The notes beneath the pieces are model-generated. The model was not told where the DNA came from and ran no database searches. It was given only the letters and a program-made list of their open reading frames with translations. The position numbers and the translations under genes are program-made. A stretch of DNA of 11,777 bases from an uncultured Mycoplasma sp. (GTDB taxonomy: Bacteria > Bacillota_I > Bacilli_A > RF39 > UBA660): assembly GCA_905209745.1 (NCBI GenBank), contig CAJLUG010000014.1, forward strand, positions 1 to 11,777, given 5' to 3'. Of the stretch, positions 7,681 through 11,777 are shown one piece after another. The first letter of the stretch is position 1, and the number at the start of each line of letters is the position of its first letter.

Positions 7681-8152
7681 TTTAACACCCTTACATAGCT
7701 ATATTAAAGATGAAATAGATATTACCAATACATATTCTATTCCTGATACTTATTTTGGTACAACAGGAATCAAAAAATTAGATAATATCAAAGTAACTGG
7801 CTACATCTATTTAAAACCAAGTGAAGAACAAGAACAACAACAAGACGCCATTCATTGTAAAATTGAAGGAGAAATGTTACTAGAAGATTCTATCTCTCTA
7901 GAGCCTATAAACTATCCATTTTCTATAGAATATGATGATATAATCGAAGAAAATTGTAAAAAAAATGAAAATACACTTGATATATTTTCATTTTTATGGG
8001 AAAATATTGTACTAGAGGTCCCTCTACAGTTTACAAAAGTGGAAGACTTTTCTAAATTTCGAGGAGACGGATGGAAATTAGTGAGTGAAAATGAGCTTAC
8101 AGAAAGTAACAATCCATTTAGTGAATTATTAGATAAGATGAAAGAGGAGTGA
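7670..8152 (+). CDS. yceD: DUF177/YceD family protein (large-subunit rRNA accumulation factor)
   Basis: A 160-residue acidic protein of the DUF177/YceD family, which is linked to 23S rRNA and large-subunit accumulation and is nearly always encoded next to rpmF. The diagnostic pattern is seen in the second half: a stretch ending [11 protein letters not shown], then GDGWKLVSE, and a C-terminal [14 protein letters not shown]. The Cys residues that some members carry near the C-terminus are absent here. I chose ATG 7670 because AGAGGTG (7657-7663) lies 6 bases upstream; the in-frame GTG at 7661 is inside that SD. The gene overlaps the upstream gene by 11 bases and ends 4 bases before rpmF. Synteny is the strongest argument: sequence conservation in this family is low. 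Confidence 0.82.
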   Translation: MNIDLTPLHSYIKDEIDITNTYSIPDTYFGTTGIKKLDNIKVTGYIYLKPSEEQEQQQDAIHCKIEGEMLLEDSISLEPINYPFSIEYDDIIEENCKKNENTLDIFSFLWENIVLEVPLQFTKVEDFSKFRGDGWKLVSENELTESNNPFSELLDKMKEE

Positions 8153-8156
8153 TAAT

Positions 8157-8363
8157 ATGATGAAATTAGACATTCAAATGTTCGCTGTTCCTTTTCGTAA
8201 AGTTTCAAAGACAAGAAAAAGAATGAGAAGAAGTCATAATGCTTATGCAATTCCAGGAATGACAAAATGTCCTAACTGTGGAGAAATGATTAAACCTCAT
8301 AGAGTTTGTCCTAAATGTGGAAAGTACAAGGGTAAAAACATTGTAGAACAAAAAGAAGATTAG
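8157..8363 (+). CDS. rpmF: 50S ribosomal protein L32 with an N-terminal Prp-type cleavable extension
   Basis: A 68-residue L32 with the family signature [20 protein letters not shown], then a zinc ribbon C38-P-N-C41 and C51-P-K-C54. L32 normally begins MAVPFR and loses its Met. Here nine residues, MMKLDIQMF, precede AVPFRK. They align without gaps with the L27 extension of Firmicutes (MLKLNLQFF before A), which the protease Prp removes, so cleavage between F9 and A10 would give a normal mature L32. The start at 8157 is supported by AGGAG (8145-8149) spaced 7 bases. The internal ATG 8178 (giving MFAVPF) has no SD. The ATG at 8160 would give a one-residue shorter extension. A terminator hairpin begins in the stop codon. 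L32 identity is certain; cleavage is inference. Confidence 0.95.
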   Translation: MMKLDIQMFAVPFRKVSKTRKRMRRSHNAYAIPGMTKCPNCGEMIKPHRVCPKCGKYKGKNIVEQKED

Positions 8364-8396
8364 TAAACAGCAGTAAAGTTGTTTACTATTTTTTTT
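8361..8396 (+). terminator. Rho-independent terminator of the rpmF operon, overlapping the stop codon
   Basis: tagtaaac (8361-8368) pairs with gtttacta (8381-8388), extended by a8369-t8380, around a loop of about 10 bases, and is followed by eight T (8389-8396). The stem's first three bases are the rpmF TAG stop. Confidence 0.82.
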
Positions 8397-8433
8397 GCAG
8401 TAATGTTTTCCAGTATTGCAAAAAAATTTTTTT
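8390..8433 (+). terminator. Second terminator-like hairpin, overlapping the T tract of the first
   Basis: tttttttgca (8390-8399) pairs with tgcaaaaaaa (8417-8426), and a run of seven T follows (8427-8433). The 5' arm is the T tract of the previous terminator, so the two structures use the same bases. Because it has an A tract on one side and T tracts on both, it could also act on transcription from the other strand. Confidence 0.6.
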
Positions 8434-8484
8434 CAGGTAAAATAATATAGAATAGTAAACGAAGATTCAATAAACCAATAAAAG

Positions 8485-8521
8485 GTTGTAACTGAATAGG
8501 TGGAATCGTTGTGATTACAAC
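8485..8521 (+). promoter_or_regulatory. Possible alternative leader hairpins upstream of the pseudopilin gene
   Basis: gttgtaa (8485-8491) can pair with ttacaac (8515-8521), placing the SD AGGTGG (8498-8503) in the loop. The same 3' arm can instead form gttgt (8508-8512) with acaac (8517-8521), leaving the SD free. Both stems are short (7 and 5 bp), so this is only a candidate. Confidence 0.2.
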
Positions 8522-8633
8522 AATTAGTAGTATATTAATTTTAACTTTATTTCAAGTGATAGATAGTAATGAGAAAATAAAAAGAAGGTGGAATCTATGC
8601 CAAAAAAGAAAAATAATCAAGGATTTACTTTAG
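8511..8633 (+). CDS. Possible 40-codon leader ORF overlapping the pseudopilin start
   Basis: A GTG at 8511 has AGGTGG (8498-8503) at 7-base spacing, as good as the real genes here. The frame encodes a 40-residue peptide with a hydrophobic N-terminal half (ITTISSILILTLFQVI) and a basic C-terminal half. It runs through the SD and start of the pseudopilin gene and stops at TAG 8631-8633. It could be a small membrane peptide or a leader that couples translation. There is no homology evidence, the start is GTG and the length is short, so it may be chance. Confidence 0.25.
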   Translation: MITTISSILILTLFQVIDSNEKIKRRWNLCQKRKIIKDLL

Positions 8634-10480
8634 TAGAATTAATTGTTGTAATTACAATTTTAGGAATTATTTTAATATTAGCATTACCTCAAGTACAACG
8701 AATTCAATCAAATAATAAAACAAAAAAATATGAAACTTATGGTGAATCTATAGAGGCTGGAGCCAAACTTTTTATCGATAGTCATGCCAAAGATTTATTT
8801 GGAAATAATAATTCTGGTTGTGTAACGATTAAATATTCTGATTTAAAAACTAGTAATCTAATCAAGGACTATCAGGAAGATGGTATAACTTGTAGTAATG
8901 ATGATGAAACTTATGTCGAAGTCAGAAAATCAAATGATAATTACACTTATCAAACAGCCATAACATGTAGACAAGGAAGTAAAGTTGTTTATGAACAGAA
9001 AATAGAAAGTGAATTTACTTGTTCTAATTCAGGAGAAATGGACAATGGTGGACCAACAGTAGAAGTAACTCCTGACACAATTGATTGGAGTAGAAGAAGT
9101 AATATAAATGTCAATATTATTGTAAGTGATGTATCCGGATTAAATAGAAATATTGGAATTACATATTATTGGACAGACTCTGCTGGAAATGTTGTTGGAA
9201 AAAAACACAACTATAATTATAAAAATAAAACCAATGTTCAAAAAGTGACAATGAAAATAGACGAAAAAGAGATTCCGGAAGATACTGGAGAATATAATTT
9301 AGTAGTACTATCGTGGGAGTCTAAAAATACCAATGGTATTCAAGATGCTTTAGGAAATAAAAAAGTATTATCTAGTAATTTTGGACCATATAAAATCGAT
9401 GAAACAGCACCTACATGTGGAAATAAAACCGGAGAAAGTACAAGTTGGAGCAACTCATCAAGAAATATTTCTGTAGCTTGTAACGATACTGGATCTGGAT
9501 GTACAAAACCAAGTTTCTCACAAAACTTTACAACAGCTCAAAAAACAGGAACAATCACTATAGAAGATAAAGTAGGGTTGAAAACGAACTGTACAGTAAA
9601 TGTTTATATTGATAATTCAAAACCAAATGTTCCAACTTCTACGTTAAGAGAGAACAATTCTTCAGGAACAAAATTATCCAATAGCAATTCTTGGACCAAC
9701 AAGACCATTTGGTGGGGAGAGTTCAAGTCAACTGGCAGTACTTCACCAATCGATCATTATGAATATTCTGATGGATGTACAGGGAAAAAAACAGGAAACC
9801 TTGCGAGTAGTTATACCTATAATTATTCCTTAAATAAAAACTATTGTATAAGAGCAGTAAACCAAGCAGGAACTGCCAGCAACTGGTCATCCGCATATTA
9901 CTTTAGAATTGATAAGACAGCACCAACAATTTCTGGAAGCCTAAGAAAAAAATCAGGTGGATCTTACTCCCAAGGAAGTTGGAGTAGAGAAGCCTTAATA
10001 CGTAACGTATCTGCCTCAGATACTGGAGGAAGTGGACTAAAAGAAGTACAGTACTATAGCGGTGGCTGGCACAAAGAAAATAATACTACCAATTATCAAA
10101 TCAACCAAACAAATTCTACAATCAAATTTAGAGCTTTAGATAATGCTGGAAACTATAGTAATGAAATATCGATGACTTATAGAGTAGACTGGACAGCCCC
10201 AACGATTACGGTAGGAAGTAGACAATATGGGAGAAGTCCTGTTAGTGCTGCTCATGCTGCTTACGTTAATATCTACTATACAGATAATATGTCTGGACTA
10301 AATTACCGAGATATTTCCGGAAATATGGCATTCCCTAGAACGTACTTTAAAGGATTGAAGACAACGCAAGGAACCGACATTGATTATTTAGGAGTTTCTA
10401 ATAGATATGGAACCATTCGCTATAGTGTAACCGTCTGCGATATGGCTGGAAATTGCTCATCCGCAAGTGGAACTAGATAA
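8597..10480 (+). CDS. Type IV pilin-like (class III signal) protein with large Ig-like repeat ectodomain
   Basis: A 627-residue protein. The N-terminus MPKKKNNQG/FTLVE is a canonical prepilin leader: basic, Gly at -1, Phe at +1 and Glu at +5 (E14). It is followed by the hydrophobic helix LIVVITILGIILILALPQV, so prepilin peptidase should cut after G9. After a globular pilin-like part with Cys residues (to about 150) come about five Ig-like modules, starting near residues 153, 268, 339, 439 and 531. Several open with D-x-TAPT and end with AGN-type motifs (DSAGN, NQAGT, DNAGN, DMAGN), as in bacterial adhesin repeats. The ectodomain is rich in Ser, Asn, Thr and Tyr, with Cys that could form disulfides. 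I chose ATG 8597 because AGGTGG (8586-8591) lies 5 bases upstream; GTG 8588 is inside the SD. No pilus assembly genes are in the window. Most pilins have 100 to 200 residues, so this is very long. Confidence 0.9.
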   Translation: MPKKKNNQGFTLVELIVVITILGIILILALPQVQRIQSNNKTKKYETYGESIEAGAKLFIDSHAKDLFGNNNSGCVTIKYSDLKTSNLIKDYQEDGITCSNDDETYVEVRKSNDNYTYQTAITCRQGSKVVYEQKIESEFTCSNSGEMDNGGPTVEVTPDTIDWSRRSNINVNIIVSDVSGLNRNIGITYYWTDSAGNVVGKKHNYNYKNKTNVQKVTMKIDEKEIPEDTGEYNLVVLSWESKNTNGIQDALGNKKVLSSNFGPYKIDETAPTCGNKTGESTSWSNSSRNISVACNDTGSGCTKPSFSQNFTTAQKTGTITIEDKVGLKTNCTVNVYIDNSKPNVPTSTLRENNSSGTKLSNSNSWTNKTIWWGEFKSTGSTSPIDHYEYSDGCTGKKTGNLASSYTYNYSLNKNYCIRAVNQAGTASNWSSAYYFRIDKTAPTISGSLRKKSGGSYSQGSWSREALIRNVSASDTGGSGLKEVQYYSGGWHKENNTTNYQINQTNSTIKFRALDNAGNYSNEISMTYRVDWTAPTITVGSRQYGRSPVSAAHAAYVNIYYTDNMSGLNYRDISGNMAFPRTYFKGLKTTQGTDIDYLGVSNRYGTIRYSVTVCDMAGNCSSASGTR

Positions 10481-10490
10481 AAATAAAACG

Positions 10491-10514
10491 AAAAGGGGAG
10501 ATATCCCTTTTTTT
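10491..10514 (+). terminator. Rho-independent terminator after the pseudopilin gene
   Basis: aaaagggg (10491-10498) pairs with tccctttt (10504-10511), with one G-T pair and an AGATA loop. A T run continues to 10514, followed by CTTCTT. Confidence 0.82.
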
Positions 10515-10531
10515 CTTCTTTAAAATTGTAT

Positions 10532-10537
10532 TATAAT
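10532..10537 (+). promoter_or_regulatory. Predicted -10 element of the AddB-like gene
   Basis: A perfect TATAAT lies 17 bases before the ATG, with no convincing -35 (17 bp upstream is the T tract of the terminator). The predicted start near 10544 would fall inside the SD AGAGGTGA (10541-10548), so either the true start is a few bases earlier or another promoter is used. Confidence 0.35.
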
Positions 10538-10554
10538 AAAAGAGGTGATAAGAA

Positions 10555-11777
10555 ATGCAGAAGTTAGAAAATAATATGTTAATCATTTGTCCAACAGCAG
10601 AAAAAGAAAAAATACTAACTAAATTAGAAGAAATAAACTCTTTATTAAATATTAAATTCATGACCAAAGAAGAATACTTAACAAACTATTTTTTTTCTTA
10701 TGATGAGAAAGCAATTCTTTATTTAATGAAAAAATATCACTACAAAGTAGATGTTTGTAAAGTATATTTAAAATATTTATATGTAATTGATGATGAGAAA
10801 GAGTATAAAAATAAAAAACTCCAATTTCTAAAGTCTCTAAAAAAAGAACTTCAAGAAAATCATTTATTAACCAAAAACCCTTTATTTAAATCCTATCTAA
10901 GTAAAAAGAAAAAACTCATCTTAAACTATCCCAACCTAGATTTATATGAAAAAAAAGCCTTAGAGGTAGAAGAAGTAGAAAAAGTACCAAAAAAAGAACT
11001 AACAGTAACAGAATACCAAACCATGGAAGAAGAAGTATCTAGTGTAGCGATAAAAATATTAAAGTTATTAGAAAAAGGAGTAAATATCAACAAAATCTAT
11101 CTAACCAATATCTCGAAAGACTATTTATATACGATAAAAAGAATATTTTCTTATTATAACATTCCTATCAATCTTCCGATGAAGTATAAAATCTATGGTA
11201 CCAAAATTGTAAAAGACTATCTAAAAGATAAAACACTAAACTTAGAAGTAGATAACAAAATAACAAAAAGCCTACTATCTGTCTTAAACTCTTTAGTAGA
11301 TATAGAAGATGATAGTAAAGAATATCGTGAGTTATTAATTTCTAAACTAAAAGAAAAAACACTAAGAGAAGAAGAATATAAAGAGGCAATTTCAATCAAA
11401 GAGTTAGAAAGCCAAGACTTCGACGATGATGAACATATCTTTGTTTTAGGGTTTAATCAAGATAGTATGCCAAAACTAGAAAAAGATACCGACTATATTT
11501 CTGATAAAGAAAAAGAAGAAGTTGACCTATACAAAACAGACGAAAAAAATAAAATCAGAAAAGAGTCTTTAATAAATACTCTTTATAAAATAAAAAATCT
11601 TTATTTATCTTATAAACTAGAAACACCATTTCAAAGTATGTATCCGTCTAGTCTAATAGAAGAATATAATATCAAACTAGTACCCCAAGAAATAGATACC
11701 TATACTTATAGTAATAAGTATAATAAGTTAAGATTAGGAAAAAAACTAGACTCTTATATCAAATATCAAGAAACATC
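10555..11777 (+). CDS. AddB-like helicase-exonuclease subunit B, 5' part (continues past window)
   Basis: The frame is open from ATG 10555 to the end of the window (407 codons plus two bases), with SD AGAGGTGA at 10541-10548. It looks like an AddB/RexB-type subunit of the double-strand break repair helicase-nuclease, based on motif order. EYQTMEEEVSSVAIKIL (about 153-169) is followed by GVNINKIYL and a stretch ending YYNIPINL, the usual helicase-fold segment. Then HIFVLGFNQDSMP (294-306) is followed by ISDKE, and NLYLSYKLE and PSSLIEEY (348 onward) match the place where AddB proteins have VLGLNEG-P, LSD-E, LYLSY and PS-LI. The N-terminus (MLIICPTAEKEKILTKL) lacks the Walker A loop that Bacillus AddB has; streptococcal RexB also lacks it. 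The C-terminal nuclease and Fe-S Cys would be downstream, out of view. Composition is very Lys-rich and divergent, so family assignment is moderate. Confidence 0.65.
   Translation, partial: MQKLENNMLIICPTAEKEKILTKLEEINSLLNIKFMTKEEYLTNYFFSYDEKAILYLMKKYHYKVDVCKVYLKYLYVIDDEKEYKNKKLQFLKSLKKELQENHLLTKNPLFKSYLSKKKKLILNYPNLDLYEKKALEVEEVEKVPKKELTVTEYQTMEEEVSSVAIKILKLLEKGVNINKIYLTNISKDYLYTIKRIFSYYNIPINLPMKYKIYGTKIVKDYLKDKTLNLEVDNKITKSLLSVLNSLVDIEDDSKEYRELLISKLKEKTLREEEYKEAISIKELESQDFDDDEHIFVLGFNQDSMPKLEKDTDYISDKEKEEVDLYKTDEKNKIRKESLINTLYKIKNLYLSYKLETPFQSMYPSSLIEEYNIKLVPQEIDTYTYSNKYNKLRLGKKLDSYIKYQET

Noticed and set aside
8178..8363. L32 starting at the internal ATG 8178 (giving MFAVPFRK)
   Set aside because: No SD lies at a usable distance (upstream is ATGATGAAATTAGACATTCAA), while AGGAG is correctly spaced for 8157. 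The extension's match to the L27 leader also favours the upstream start.
10687..10697. A poly-T run in the AddB-like gene as a possible frameshift or pseudogene site
   Set aside because: The frame stays open across it, encoding Tyr-Phe-Phe-Ser, and continues for over 350 codons. Slippage is possible but nothing shows it.

Overview
The window is a compact, low-GC (about one third G+C by eye) piece of a Bacillota chromosome. All genes are on the + strand, most start with an AGGAGG- or AGGTG-type Shine-Dalgarno sequence (SD), and short A/T-rich terminators separate them. TGA is used as a normal stop (7678-7680, 8150-8152), so this is not a code-4 mycoplasma. The gene set (BspA/DUF285 leucine-rich repeat surface protein, M18 aminopeptidase, NatAB-type exporter, fused Opu-type osmoprotectant importer, yceD-rpmF, pseudopilin with Ig-like repeats, AddB-like protein) suggests an uncultured gut or host-associated member of the Bacilli, perhaps of the RF39 or Erysipelotrichales kind. 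That placement is inference.

Layout: 1-495 is the 3' end of a DUF285 repeat protein. 593-1972 is an M18 aminopeptidase, transcribed alone. 2050-4237 is a two-gene ABC-2 exporter operon (ATPase, then permease). 4342-7034 is a two-gene osmoprotectant importer: an ATPase with CBS domains, then a permease fused to its binding protein. 7087-8363 is a three-gene operon: an unknown membrane-anchored protein, DUF177/YceD, and ribosomal protein L32. 8364-8596 is a non-coding or leader region with two overlapping terminators and a possible 40-codon reading frame. 8597-10480 is a type IV pilin-like protein with a large Ig-like ectodomain. 10555 to the window end is the 5' part of a large AddB-like gene.

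The most interesting feature is the L32 gene. It encodes a nine-residue N-terminal extension, MMKLDIQMF, directly before the normal mature L32 start (AVPFRK). The extension matches, residue for residue in type, the extension of Firmicutes ribosomal protein L27 (MLKLNLQFF before ASKKG), which the cysteine protease Prp removes. This suggests that a second ribosomal protein in this lineage is made as a Prp-type precursor. A second theme is compactness: predicted promoters lie so close to the start codons that the SD would be at or near the 5' end of the mRNA, two terminators begin inside stop codons, and cistrons overlap by 1 to 11 bases.
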